Source: Aestuariivirga litoralis
GTDB taxonomy: Bacteria; Pseudomonadota; Alphaproteobacteria; Rhizobiales; Aestuariivirgaceae
Assembly: GCF_015714715.1 (NCBI RefSeq)
Contig: NZ_WAHS01000002.1
Location: 682,001 to 746,000 of the forward strand
Direction: 5' to 3'
DNA length: 64,000 nt
In this document: piece after piece, positions 10,283 through 18,355 of the stretch
Layout: each line of letters begins with the position of its first letter
Numbering within the stretch: position 1 is the first letter of the stretch
The notes under the pieces: generated by a model
What the model was told of the DNA's origin: nothing
Databases searched by the model: none
The model's input: the letters and a program-made list of their open reading frames with translations, nothing else
Made by a program: the position numbers and the translations under genes

Positions 10283-12463
10283 GTGGGGATCTCGACTTTG
10301 GCCAATACGCATGACGACCAGGCATTTGACTTCAATTTGACGCCAGCGGCGCCTCAACAGGTCGAATCCGCAAGAGAATCAGTCAGTGAACAGCCCGAAA
10401 TGGGTGATTTGGACCTGGCGTTGAAGGCCGCTGGCGAAGCCGCCTATCGCTGGATTGTCGAAACCGATGAAATCATCTGGAGCCCCAATGTGGCCGAGGT
10501 GCTGGGTTGCCCCTCTTCCTTCGTTTCCACCGGAAAGCGCTTTGCCAGCCTCCTGGACGTTGAAAACGTCACCACCCGCTATGAAACGGTGATGAATTCC
10601 AAGGCCCGCGACGATGGCCGCGGCGTTCCCTTCCAGATTGAATATATGTTCAAGAGCCAGGGCAGAAACAACCCTGTCTCCGTATGGATCGAGGATGCCG
10701 GCCGCTGGCAGGCAGGCCTGGATGGCAATCCTAAAGTGGTTTTCGGCACGGTGCGCCGCGTCGATGAGCGCCACCGCCGCGAACAGCATCTGAATTTCAT
10801 GGGCAATTGCGATCCGCAAACCGGCATGATGAACCGTGGCCGCATGACCGAAGCCCTGGGCGAAGCCATTGCTGTCGCCACCAAGGCCAGCACGCAATGC
10901 GCCTTCGCCATTGCCGCCATTTCCAATCTGGCACTGGTCAATGAAGCCTATGGCTTCGAAATCGCCGACGAAGTGATTGTCGCCGTGGGCCGCAAACTGC
11001 GCCAGGTGATGCGCGGTGGCGACGGCATCGCCCGTTATTCCGGAGGCAAATTCGGCATCATCCTCAATGACTGCAAGGAAGAAGAGCTGGAAATAGCCCT
11101 CAGCCGCTATCTTGAAGCGATCCGCGATAGTGTGATTGAAACGGGCCGTGGTCCAGTCTGGGCCACGCTGTCAATCGGCGCCGTCACCTTGCCGAAATAT
11201 GCTGCCACTGCAAGTTCCGCCACATCCTTTGCGGAAGAAGCCTTGAGCGAAGCCCAGAAACTGCCCGCCGATGGCTATATCATTTTCCGCCCCTCCGAAC
11301 GCCGCAACGCCGAGCGCGAAATCAATTCGCGTTGCGCCACCGAAATCGTGACCTGCCTGAAGGAAGAGCGTTTCAAGCTGGCCTTCCAGCCCATCGTCGA
11401 TACCAAGACCGGCAAAACAGCCTATCACGAAGCGCTGCTGCGCATGCGCGATCAGGAAACCGGCGAGCTGATCACCGCATCGCATCTGATCCCGGTGGCG
11501 GAACGCCTAGGCATCGTACGCCTGGTGGACCGCGCGGTGCTGCAGCTCATCATGCAGACTTTGCAGCAGCAACCCGACGCGATGCTGACCATGAACATTT
11601 CTGGCACCACCGCCACCGACCCGCATTGGTACGACCAAATTCTCGATGCCATGCGTGCCGAACCCAAAATGGCCGAGCGTCTGACGGTTGAAATCACTGA
11701 AACGGTGGCGCTCAGCCATCTCGCTTCGACGCGACGCTTCGTGGAAACCCTGCGTGAGGCCGGCTGCGGTGTGGCCATTGACGACTTCGGCTCGGGCTAT
11801 ACCTCGTTCCGCAGCTTGCGCGAATTGCCCGTCACCATGTTGAAATTTGATGGCTCCTTCTGCACCAATCTGCGCGAGAACCCGGACAATGAATATATGG
11901 TCCGCAGCCTGATTGATCTTTCGCATCGCTTTAATCTGAAATCAGTGGCCGAATGGGTGGACCGCAAGGACGACGTCGAAGCACTGACCGAATGGGGCGT
12001 TGATTATCTGCAGGGCCATTTCGTCAGCGAAGCAACTTTGACGCCCAGCTGGGCCTCCGCCGTGCGCCCCGCCGCCCAAGAACCCTTCATCATCCGCCCC
12101 GCCCGCGCTGTGGGCCCGGAAATTGTGGTGGCGGCCCCGCCGGTAACAACGGCATTCGACTTCAGCGAGACGGCCGAAGAAGAGATCGAAATCGCGCCCT
12201 TGCTGGATGTAGCACCGACGGCCTTCGCCGCCACGCCAGAGCCCACGCCCATGGTCGCATTGCCAGTGTTGGCGCCTGAACCAGAGATAACATTGGAAGC
12301 CCCAGCAGCACCTGCGCTGGATGAAACCATGCTCGATTTCTCAGCGCTGGATGACAGTATCGAAAAGCTGCGCGATGCCTTGCGCGGTCTGGAATTCAGC
12401 GCCGCGGCACCTGTAGCTGATGCTTCACGCGACGAAGAAGACAGCGACCAGCACGCCGCTTAA
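10283..12463 (+). CDS. PAS-GGDEF(degenerate)-EAL cyclic-di-GMP phosphodiesterase candidate
   Basis: A 726-residue signalling protein without a clear membrane segment. Residues ~50-155 look PAS-like (YRWIVETDEIIWSPNVAEVLG). Residues ~165-335 are a GGDEF domain whose active site reads SGGKF, so diguanylate cyclase activity is unlikely. Residues ~350-590 are an EAL domain that retains the expected catalytic set: FQPIVDTKTGKTAYHEALLRM in part, the asparagine in MNISGT, glutamate in EITET, IDDFGSGYTS, the lysine in LKFDGSF, glutamate in SVAEWVD and glutamine in YLQGHF. It probably hydrolyses c-di-GMP, with the other domains as regulators. The last ~140 residues are acidic, proline/alanine-rich and probably disordered. 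The start is a GTG just after GGAAAAAGA; a TTG at 10298 is an alternative. Confidence 0.9.
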   Translation: MGISTLANTHDDQAFDFNLTPAAPQQVESARESVSEQPEMGDLDLALKAAGEAAYRWIVETDEIIWSPNVAEVLGCPSSFVSTGKRFASLLDVENVTTRYETVMNSKARDDGRGVPFQIEYMFKSQGRNNPVSVWIEDAGRWQAGLDGNPKVVFGTVRRVDERHRREQHLNFMGNCDPQTGMMNRGRMTEALGEAIAVATKASTQCAFAIAAISNLALVNEAYGFEIADEVIVAVGRKLRQVMRGGDGIARYSGGKFGIILNDCKEEELEIALSRYLEAIRDSVIETGRGPVWATLSIGAVTLPKYAATASSATSFAEEALSEAQKLPADGYIIFRPSERRNAEREINSRCATEIVTCLKEERFKLAFQPIVDTKTGKTAYHEALLRMRDQETGELITASHLIPVAERLGIVRLVDRAVLQLIMQTLQQQPDAMLTMNISGTTATDPHWYDQILDAMRAEPKMAERLTVEITETVALSHLASTRRFVETLREAGCGVAIDDFGSGYTSFRSLRELPVTMLKFDGSFCTNLRENPDNEYMVRSLIDLSHRFNLKSVAEWVDRKDDVEALTEWGVDYLQGHFVSEATLTPSWASAVRPAAQEPFIIRPARAVGPEIVVAAPPVTTAFDFSETAEEEIEIAPLLDVAPTAFAATPEPTPMVALPVLAPEPEITLEAPAAPALDETMLDFSALDDSIEKLRDALRGLEFSAAAPVADASRDEEDSDQHAA

Positions 12464-12468
12464 GGCCT

Positions 12469-13086
12469 TTACTTCGAAATCGTATCCAGCTTCCGCTGCA
12501 TGGCGGCCATCTGCTCTTTCAGCGTGGCCAGATCATCGCTTGAAGCGGCAGGAGCAGCCTCAGGCTTGGGTGGCACCGGATTGGGTGCACCACCCATCAC
12601 ATTGGCGAAGGGATTGAACATCTTCACGGCTTCATTGAACATCGCCATGTTGCGCTTGGCCTGATCTTCCATGCCTTTGAAGGGCTCAGCGATGCCCCCC
12701 ATGCCCATCTGGTCGAGCATCTGCTTGCGGATCTTGTCTTGGTCCTTGACCAGATTGTCGAGCGAGAAGTCCAGATAGCCCGGCACCACACCCTGCATCT
12801 GGTCGCCATAGAACTTGATCAGTTGCCGCAGGAAATTGACCGGCAGCAGGTTCTGCGAGCCCTTGTTCTCTTCTTCGAAAATGATCTGGGTCAGAACCGA
12901 ATGGGTGATGTCTTCGCCCGTTTTGGCGTCATAAACCAGGAAATCCTGGCTGTTTTTGACCATCTGGGAGAGGTCATCGAGGGTGACATAAGTGCTGGTG
13001 GCCGTATTATAGAGACGCCGATTGGCGTATTTTTTGATCACGGTAGCCTGTTTGGCACCCGTTCCCTGCGACTGATCTTCACTCAC
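12469..13086 (-). CDS. phaR: Polyhydroxyalkanoate synthesis repressor PhaR
   Basis: The regulator of PHB granule metabolism: it represses phasin and synthesis genes and is released by binding polymer. The N-terminal PHB/PHA accumulation DNA-binding domain is clear (VIKKYANRRLYNTATSTYVT, residues ~16-35, then LDDLSQMVK and DFLVYDAKTGEDIT). A PHB_acc repeat follows (ILTQIIFEE-like SVLTQIIFEEE), and the C-terminus is a short coiled coil (LATLKEQMAAMQRKLDTI). The frame is open back to 13170, but GTG at 13086, with GGGAGAG about 6 nt upstream, gives the normal 205-residue protein. It diverges from phaA, the usual arrangement in Rhizobiales. Confidence 0.95.
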   Translation of the reverse strand: MSEDQSQGTGAKQATVIKKYANRRLYNTATSTYVTLDDLSQMVKNSQDFLVYDAKTGEDITHSVLTQIIFEEENKGSQNLLPVNFLRQLIKFYGDQMQGVVPGYLDFSLDNLVKDQDKIRKQMLDQMGMGGIAEPFKGMEDQAKRNMAMFNEAVKMFNPFANVMGGAPNPVPPKPEAAPAASSDDLATLKEQMAAMQRKLDTISK

Positions 13087-13123
13087 TGCCAACTCTCCCT
13101 GATGACCTTTTAAAGTTGCGCCG

Positions 13124-13165
13124 TGCAGTGCACATTTGCAAGTGCAAAAAAATCTCGCAATTGCA
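13124..13165. promoter_or_regulatory. Candidate PhaR operator between phaR and phaA
   Basis: A cluster of TGC/GCA dyads in the divergent control region: TGCAGTGCAC (13124-13133), the perfect inverted repeat TTTGCA-AG-TGCAAA (13135-13148) and the palindrome GCAATTGC (13157-13164). PhaR proteins of Paracoccus and Rhodobacter are known to bind TGC/GCA-type dyads. Position and motif fit autoregulation plus control of phaAB, but no binding is shown. Confidence 0.5.
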
Positions 13166-13214
13166 CTCACGAAGGGTCTAAACTTTAGCCAATAGCCCCT
13201 TTGGAGACCAAATT

Positions 13215-14396
13215 ATGAGTGCCAATACCGATATCGTCATCGTTTCAGCCGCAAGAACCCCTGTCGGGTCTTTCAATGGGGGCTTGTCGTCCCTCACTGG
13301 TGCCCAGCTGGGCACCATCGCCATCAAGGCCGCACTGGAGCGCGCCAAGGTCGAATCCGCTGAAGTGAACGAAGTGATCCTCGGCCAGGTGCTCACCGCA
13401 GCCCAAGGCCAGAACCCGGCTCGCCAAGCCTCAATCGCCGCCGGCATCCCGAAGGAAGCCCCAGCCTGGTTGATCAACCAGGTCTGCGGTTCGGGCTTGC
13501 GCTCAGTCGCCATCGGCGCCCAGCAGATCATCACTGGTGATGCCGCGATCGTGGTGGCCGGTGGCCAGGAATCGATGAGCAAGTCAGCCCATGCGGCACA
13601 CCTGCGTGATGGCGTGAAAATGGGCGATTGGAACCTGATCGACACCATGATCAAGGACGGACTGTGGGATGCCTTCAACGGCTACCACATGGGCATGACT
13701 GCCGAGAACGTCGCCAAGCAATGGCAAATCACCCGCGACCAGCAGGATGAATTCGCGGCGAAGTCGCAGAACAAGGCCGAAGCCGCGCAAGCCGCAGGCA
13801 AGTTCAAGGACGAGATCACCCCCGTCACCATCGCCTCCAAGAAAGGCGATATCGTCATGGACACCGACGAATATATCAAGAAGGGCGTGACCGCTGAAAG
13901 CATCGCCAAATTGCGCCCCGCCTTCAACAAGGAAGGCACGGTTACCGCCGCCAATGCCTCAGGCATCAATGATGGTGCCGCCATGGTGGTGCTGATGAGT
14001 GCGGCGGAAGCCGCCAAGCGCGGTTTGACACCTTTGGCCCGCATCGCCTCTTTCGCCACAGTAGGTGTTGATCCTGCCGTCATGGGCTCAGGCCCGATCC
14101 CCGCCTCGCGCGCCGCACTCAAGAAGGCTGGCTGGAATGCCGCCGACCTCGATGTGATCGAAGCCAATGAAGCCTTCGCCGCACAAGCTTGCGCCGTGAA
14201 CAAGGACATGGGCTGGGACATTGCAAAGGTGAACGTCAATGGTGGTGCCATCGCCATCGGACATCCCATCGGCGCATCGGGCGCCCGCATCCTCAACACC
14301 TTGCTCTATGAACTGAAGCGCTCCGGCGGCAAGAAGGGCCTCGCCACGCTCTGCATCGGCGGCGGCATGGGCGTTGCCATGTGCGTGGAGCGGTAA
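13215..14396 (+). CDS. phaA: Acetyl-CoA acetyltransferase (beta-ketothiolase)
   Basis: Condenses two acetyl-CoA into acetoacetyl-CoA, the first step of PHB synthesis (and the reverse in its breakdown). It is 393 residues, normal for the biosynthetic thiolase. The nucleophilic cysteine is in [11 protein letters not shown] (about residue 92). The histidine motif is [18 protein letters not shown] and the second cysteine is in [13 protein letters not shown]. It is followed 115 nt later by phaB on the same strand. No phaC synthase is present in the window. Confidence 0.97.
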   Translation: MSANTDIVIVSAARTPVGSFNGGLSSLTGAQLGTIAIKAALERAKVESAEVNEVILGQVLTAAQGQNPARQASIAAGIPKEAPAWLINQVCGSGLRSVAIGAQQIITGDAAIVVAGGQESMSKSAHAAHLRDGVKMGDWNLIDTMIKDGLWDAFNGYHMGMTAENVAKQWQITRDQQDEFAAKSQNKAEAAQAAGKFKDEITPVTIASKKGDIVMDTDEYIKKGVTAESIAKLRPAFNKEGTVTAANASGINDGAAMVVLMSAAEAAKRGLTPLARIASFATVGVDPAVMGSGPIPASRAALKKAGWNAADLDVIEANEAFAAQACAVNKDMGWDIAKVNVNGGAIAIGHPIGASGARILNTLLYELKRSGGKKGLATLCIGGGMGVAMCVER

Positions 14397-14415
14397 ACTT
14401 TCCGCCCGGCACCAC

Positions 14416-14434
14416 CCTCCCCCAATGGGGGAGG
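14416..14434. repeat. Intergenic palindrome CCTCCCCC-AAT-GGGGGAGG
   Basis: An 8-bp GC-only stem with a 3-nt loop in the 115-nt phaA-phaB gap. There is no T-run, so it is not a classical terminator. It resembles short C/G-rich palindromes scattered in alphaproteobacterial intergenic DNA. It could modulate the relative expression of phaA and phaB or stabilise the upstream mRNA end. Confidence 0.6.
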
Positions 14435-14511
14435 CGCGCCACCAAACCAGTTGCCCCAATTTCGCCCCTGCGGCATGATCTTCCCATAAAAACAAAATCT
14501 GGGAGAATGTC

Positions 14512-15237
14512 ATGAGCCGTGTTGCAGTCGTCACGGGCGGAAGCCGAGGTATCGGTGCAGCCATTTCCAAAGAGCTGAAAGCCAAGGGCTGCAAAGTAGC
14601 CGCTATTTACGCGGGCAATGATGCAGCCGCATCCGCCTTCACTGCCGAGACAGGCATCAAGACATACAAATGCGATGTGACCCATCCGCAGATTTGCACA
14701 GTGACGCTGAAAGAGATTGAAACCGATCTCGGCCCTGTTGATATCCTCGTCAACAATGCCGGCATCACCCGCGATGCCATGTTCCACAAGATGACATTGG
14801 GCCAATGGCAGGAAGTGCTGAACACCAATCTCAACGCACTGTTCAACATGACGCAGCCAGTCTGGGGCGGCATGCGTGACCGCAATTTCGGCCGCATCAT
14901 CTGCATCTCGTCGATCAACGGCCAAAAGGGCCAGATGGGCCAGGCGAATTACGCTGCCGCCAAGGCCGGCGAGATCGGCTTTGTGAAATCACTGGCGCAA
15001 GAAGGTGCGGCCAAGGGCATCACCGTTAATGCCATTTGCCCCGGCTATATCGGCACCGAAATGGTGAAGGCCGTGCCGGAAAAAGTGATGAATGAGCGCA
15101 TCCTGCCGCATATCCCCGTGGGCCGCATCGGCGAGCCTGAGGAAATCGCACGCTGCGTGGCCTTCCTCGCCGCCGATGAAGCCGGCTTCATCACCGGTTC
15201 CACGCTGACCGCCAATGGCGGCCAATACATGGTGTAA
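14512..15237 (+). CDS. phaB: Acetoacetyl-CoA reductase
   Basis: An NADPH-dependent reductase that makes (R)-3-hydroxybutyryl-CoA for PHB synthase. It is a classical 241-residue short-chain dehydrogenase. The Rossmann motif is VVTGGSRGIGAAI, NNAGITRD is present, and the catalytic serine/tyrosine/lysine lie in SSINGQKGQMGQANYAAAK. The phaB-typical VNAICPGYIGTEMV and the C-terminal TANGGQYMV are present. GGGAG lies about 7 nt before the ATG. Confidence 0.96.
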   Translation: MSRVAVVTGGSRGIGAAISKELKAKGCKVAAIYAGNDAAASAFTAETGIKTYKCDVTHPQICTVTLKEIETDLGPVDILVNNAGITRDAMFHKMTLGQWQEVLNTNLNALFNMTQPVWGGMRDRNFGRIICISSINGQKGQMGQANYAAAKAGEIGFVKSLAQEGAAKGITVNAICPGYIGTEMVKAVPEKVMNERILPHIPVGRIGEPEEIARCVAFLAADEAGFITGSTLTANGGQYMV

Positions 15238-15238
15238 C

Positions 15239-15335
15239 GCATGCCCCGCCAAAGTGTGATGCGGTTTGGCGGTCGGGGCATGCGCCATTTTAAAGTGGCG
15301 CGAATCCTTTTCGGCAAGCCGCGAGCGGCTTGCCG
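15239..15335. repeat. Three consecutive hairpins between phaB and ccmA
   Basis: Hairpin 1 (15239-15283) pairs GCATGCCCC-GCCAAA with TTTGGC-GGGGCATGC, leaving a 4-nt bulge. Hairpin 2 (15282-15301) is GCGCCA / TGGCGC with a TTTTAAAG loop. Hairpin 3 (15312-15335) is a perfect 11-bp stem, CGGCAAGCCGC / GCGGCTTGCCG, around GA. None has a T-tract. They fill almost the whole intergenic space and probably insulate phaAB from ccm. Hairpin 3 ends 12 nt before the ccmA start. Confidence 0.75.
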
Positions 15336-15347
15336 GGATACGCGCTA

Positions 15348-15950
15348 ATGTGGGACTTGGTGCTTGAAGCCAGGTCCTTGGCTTGCGAACGCGGCGGCAG
15401 AGAAGTTTTCCGCGATCTGGATTTTAGTGTGAAAAGCGGCGAGGCGCTCGAGCTGCGCGGGCCCAATGGTTCGGGCAAGTCATCGCTGCTGAGATTGCTG
15501 GCGGGGTTGAATAAGTACTCCAAGGGAACTTTCACTCTTACATCCGTCATTCCCGATACCGTCGGAGAACACGCTCATTACATTGGCCATCAGGAAGCCA
15601 CCAAATCCGCGCTTAGCGTGCAAGAAAATCTCGCATTCTGGTCCACCTTTCTCAGCGGCGAAGCATTCAGCGATCTCAAATCTTTTCGCCTCGACCGCCT
15701 CGCCGACGACGAAGCCCGCCTTCTCTCCGAAGGTCAGCGCCGTCGACTGGCCCTCTCGCGCCTTGTCGCGGTGAAGCGCCCGCTCTGGCTGCTGGATGAA
15801 CCCACAGTCGGCCTTGACCAGACTGCACTCACTGATCTGCGCCGCGAAATGACTTCGCATCTGGCGCAAGGCGGTCTGATCATCGCCGCCACTCATGCTG
15901 CATTAGGCCTGCCCGGCATTCGCAGCCTCGAACTAGGGGCCGCAACCTGA
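15348..15950 (+). CDS. ccmA: Heme exporter ATP-binding protein CcmA
   Basis: The ATPase of the CcmABCD complex, which releases holo-CcmE for cytochrome c maturation. Walker A is GPNGSGKSS, the signature is LSEGQRRRLALSRL and Walker B is LWLLDEPTVGLD. At about 200 residues it is the usual compact size. The frame is open from 15330, but hairpin 3 covers that part, and the ATG at 15348 gives MWDLVLEARSLACERGG, the normal start region. Its stop overlaps the ccmB start by 1 nt. Confidence 0.94.
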   Translation: MWDLVLEARSLACERGGREVFRDLDFSVKSGEALELRGPNGSGKSSLLRLLAGLNKYSKGTFTLTSVIPDTVGEHAHYIGHQEATKSALSVQENLAFWSTFLSGEAFSDLKSFRLDRLADDEARLLSEGQRRRLALSRLVAVKRPLWLLDEPTVGLDQTALTDLRREMTSHLAQGGLIIAATHAALGLPGIRSLELGAAT

Positions 15951-16618
15951 TGCGCCGCCAGCTTATGGCGCTGGTGAAGCGCGACCTCACCCTCGCCCGC
16001 AAGCAAGGCGGCGGCCTCGGTGCGGCCTTGAGCTTCATGCTGGCCGTGGTTGTATTGGTGCCACTGGCCGTTGGCCCCGATCTCAATCTGCTGGCCCGCC
16101 TGGCCGCTGGCCTGATGTGGCTCTCGTTGCTGCTGGCCGTGCTGCTCACCGCTGACCGCATCTTCCAGCAGGATTTCGAGGATGGCTCGCTTGACCTGAT
16201 GACCATGACGGCCTTGCCCTTTGAACTCGTGGTCCTCACCAAGGCCCTCACCCACTGGCTTTCCGTCTCGCTGCCCCTCGCATTGATTGCGCCGCCACTG
16301 GGTCTGATGCTGAATCTCGATGTGAACCAGCTTCCCATTCTCTGGGCCGCGATGATCACTGGCTCGCTCGCTTTGTCCCTGTTGGCCGGTCTGGGCGGTG
16401 CAATCACCGCAGGCTTGCGGCGTGGTGGCCTGCTGACGGCACTTCTGATTCTCCCCCTTTACATTCCTGTGTTGGTCTTCGGCATTTCAGTCTCCGCCGC
16501 CACAATAGGCCCGCAGAGTGCGTGGCCTTCGCTGCTCATTCTCATCGCCATCACGCTCCTGTGCCTGGTTGTCACCCCTGTGGCATCGGCAGCAGCACTG
16601 AAGGCTTACTTGCGCTGA
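15950..16618 (+). CDS. ccmB: Heme exporter membrane protein CcmB
   Basis: An integral membrane subunit of the CcmAB transporter, 222 residues with about six hydrophobic helices. The family start MRRQLMALVKRDLTLARKQG and the motif QDFEDGSLDLMTM with PLALIAPPLGL are present. It is translationally coupled to ccmA (TGATG) and followed by ccmC after 21 nt. Confidence 0.94.
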   Translation: MRRQLMALVKRDLTLARKQGGGLGAALSFMLAVVVLVPLAVGPDLNLLARLAAGLMWLSLLLAVLLTADRIFQQDFEDGSLDLMTMTALPFELVVLTKALTHWLSVSLPLALIAPPLGLMLNLDVNQLPILWAAMITGSLALSLLAGLGGAITAGLRRGGLLTALLILPLYIPVLVFGISVSAATIGPQSAWPSLLILIAITLLCLVVTPVASAAALKAYLR

Positions 16619-16639
16619 ATGATGGGCTATATTTGAACC

Positions 16640-17362
16640 ATGCAGAAATTTGCCAACCCGGCTCTGTTCCTGAAACTGGCCAATGCGCTGATCCCCTTCG
16701 CCTGGGCGCTGACCGCTGTGCTGTTCGCCGGCGGACTTTATGGCGCGCTGGTCACCAGCCCTGCCGATTACCAGCAGGGCGAAACCGTACGCATCATGTA
16801 TCTGCATGTGCCCGCCGCCTGGATCGCTATGTTCGCATACGGCTTCATGGCGCTGGCCAGCGCCACGGCGCTGATCTTCCGCCACCCGCTGGCCGATACC
16901 GCCGCAAAATCCGCTGCACCTCTCGGCGCCGTCTTCTGTTTCCTGGCGCTGGCCACCGGATCGATCTGGGGCAAGCCCATGTGGGGTGCGTGGTGGGTGT
17001 GGGATGCAAGACTGACATCATTCTTCATCCTGATGCTGCTCTATCTGGGATACATCGCCATCTGGCAGGCGATTGAAGACCCGCATCTGGCTGCCACCAT
17101 TGCCCGCATCGTGGCGCTGGTTGGTTCGATCATTCTGCCCATCATCAAATTCTCGGTGGAATGGTGGAACACCTTGCACCAGCCGGCCTCGGTGCTGCGC
17201 ATGGATGGCCCATCGATTGACAAATCCATGCTCTGGGTGCTGCTGGTCATGGCGCTGGCTTACACGGCGTTGTTCATCACCTTGCTGCTGGTCTCGATGC
17301 GCAGCGAGATCGCAGCGCGCAAGCTACGCAATCTGCGCCTGTCTGAAATCCGGGAAAGCTGA
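16640..17362 (+). CDS. ccmC: Heme transporter/lyase subunit CcmC
   Basis: A six-helix membrane protein that presents heme to CcmE. The tryptophan-rich heme-handling motif is WGAWWVWDARLTSF, and conserved histidines sit in MYLHVPAAW and WWNTLHQPAS. It has 240 residues, typical of the family. Its stop overlaps the ccmD start by 1 nt. Confidence 0.96.
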   Translation: MQKFANPALFLKLANALIPFAWALTAVLFAGGLYGALVTSPADYQQGETVRIMYLHVPAAWIAMFAYGFMALASATALIFRHPLADTAAKSAAPLGAVFCFLALATGSIWGKPMWGAWWVWDARLTSFFILMLLYLGYIAIWQAIEDPHLAATIARIVALVGSIILPIIKFSVEWWNTLHQPASVLRMDGPSIDKSMLWVLLVMALAYTALFITLLLVSMRSEIAARKLRNLRLSEIRES

Positions 17363-17499
17363 TGGACTGGCTGGCCCACAATTCAGGTTTTGTGATTGCC
17401 GCCTATGCCATTTCAGGCATTTGCCTTGTCGCACTCGTCATAGGCGTGGTTGGGTTGGATAGGCAACGCGCCCGCGCACTCAAAAACCAGAAGAACTAA
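17362..17499 (+). CDS. ccmD: Heme exporter protein CcmD
   Basis: A 45-residue single-helix protein: MDWLAHNSGFVIAAYAIS, a hydrophobic helix, then the basic tail LDRQRARALKNQKN. It matches the CcmD pattern of a short membrane helix followed by R-x-R-x-L, and it starts inside the ccmC stop (TGATG). It stabilises the release of holo-CcmE. No ccmE, ccmF, ccmG or ccmH follows, so the cluster ends here. Confidence 0.9.
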   Translation: MDWLAHNSGFVIAAYAISGICLVALVIGVVGLDRQRARALKNQKN

Positions 17500-17528
17500 T
17501 TCAAAAAGCGGAAGTGAGTTTGAGCGGC

Positions 17529-18047
17529 CTAAACGACAGGCTTGCGCTTCAGTTTGACCTTGCCATTGCCCGCCGCATTTTCAGGCTCCGGCGTATTGGC
17601 GTCGATCTTGTCCATCTCGGCACCAAGACCAGCCAGGCATTCCAGAACCACCTTGCGATCCGGCCCTGCAAAATGCGCCAGCAACTTGCGGTCAATATCT
17701 TCGGCGCCTGATTGGCAGCCGCGCAGCATCTTCTTGCCGACAGGCGTGAGGCGGATGGCATTGGTGCGCGCATCTTCCTTGGAGCGCTTGCGTTGCAGAT
17801 AGCCCTGCGCCATCAGGCGCGCCACCACGTCAGCCAAAGTCGAACGGTCAATGCCGGTGACTTTCACCAGCTCTGTCTGGCTCTTGCCTTCAAAACTATC
17901 GACGGCGGCGAGAACAGTGAACTGACGGTGCGTCAGCCCGCTCTTGCCCACTTCTTCCATATAGAGATGCACAGAGTACTGCACCGCCCGCTTGAGCAGG
18001 TGTGAGAAGGAACGTGCGAACGGCTTTATTTCTTTTTGTACCGACAT
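17529..18047 (-). CDS. MarR family transcriptional regulator
   Basis: A winged-helix repressor-type protein. The DNA-binding part is clear: LTHRQFTVLAAVDSF, TELVKVTGIDRSTLADVVAR (recognition helix), then QGYLQRKRSKEDARTNAIRL for the wing. The tail (NGKVKLKRKPVV) is strongly basic and longer than usual. The frame opens at 18128, but the ATG at 18047 gives MSVQKEIKPFARSFSHLL, with GGAAA about 7 nt upstream, and fits family length (172 residues). It is convergent with ccmD. The ligand and targets are unknown; a palindrome at 18112-18121 may be its own operator. Confidence 0.88.
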   Translation of the reverse strand: MSVQKEIKPFARSFSHLLKRAVQYSVHLYMEEVGKSGLTHRQFTVLAAVDSFEGKSQTELVKVTGIDRSTLADVVARLMAQGYLQRKRSKEDARTNAIRLTPVGKKMLRGCQSGAEDIDRKLLAHFAGPDRKVVLECLAGLGAEMDKIDANTPEPENAAGNGKVKLKRKPVV

Positions 18048-18111
18048 CACATTTCCAGCGCGGTGCTGTGCCTCTTTCGTTTTGGAGTTGCGCACTCTTG
18101 AAGCGGTTAGC

Positions 18112-18121
18112 TCCAATTGGA
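18112..18121. promoter_or_regulatory. Palindrome TCCAATTGGA, candidate MarR operator
   Basis: A perfect 10-bp palindrome about 65 nt upstream of the MarR start codon. MarR proteins commonly bind palindromes next to their own promoter. The site is short and could be chance. Confidence 0.3.
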
Positions 18122-18300
18122 AAGACATCCATCAGCAGCGCGCTGAACTCCTAGCGATTGGCGTTGCACGCCGCAAGTGCAAATTTCTTCAACCAAGAGA
18201 CATCAGCTAGTGACAATTTTTAAACGAATGCAAGTCTTGACAAGAGGTGAATTCTGATTCGACCGTATACAGATCATCAGCCTGCGGAATAAATCTGATC

Positions 18301-18322
18301 GCTCAAAAAACTGATCAGTTTT
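18301..18322 (-). terminator. Weak candidate terminator after yciB
   Basis: The perfect palindrome AAAACTGATCAGTTTT (18307-18322) is read on the minus strand with extra T residues after it, 34 nt beyond the yciB stop. The stem is AT-rich, so its strength is uncertain. Confidence 0.4.
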
Positions 18323-18355
18323 GAATGATTCAAAGCTGCCAGAGCGTGCAGCGCA

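Larger units (their letters stand above)
18048..18355. other. Intergenic region upstream of the MarR gene
   Basis: About 300 nt with no coding frame I trust, more AT-rich than its surroundings toward 18200-18330. It contains the palindrome TCCAATTGGA and, at its right end, the 16-nt perfect palindrome described as a candidate yciB terminator. A TTGACA at 18237-18242 on the plus strand has no convincing -10 partner. Confidence 0.5.
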
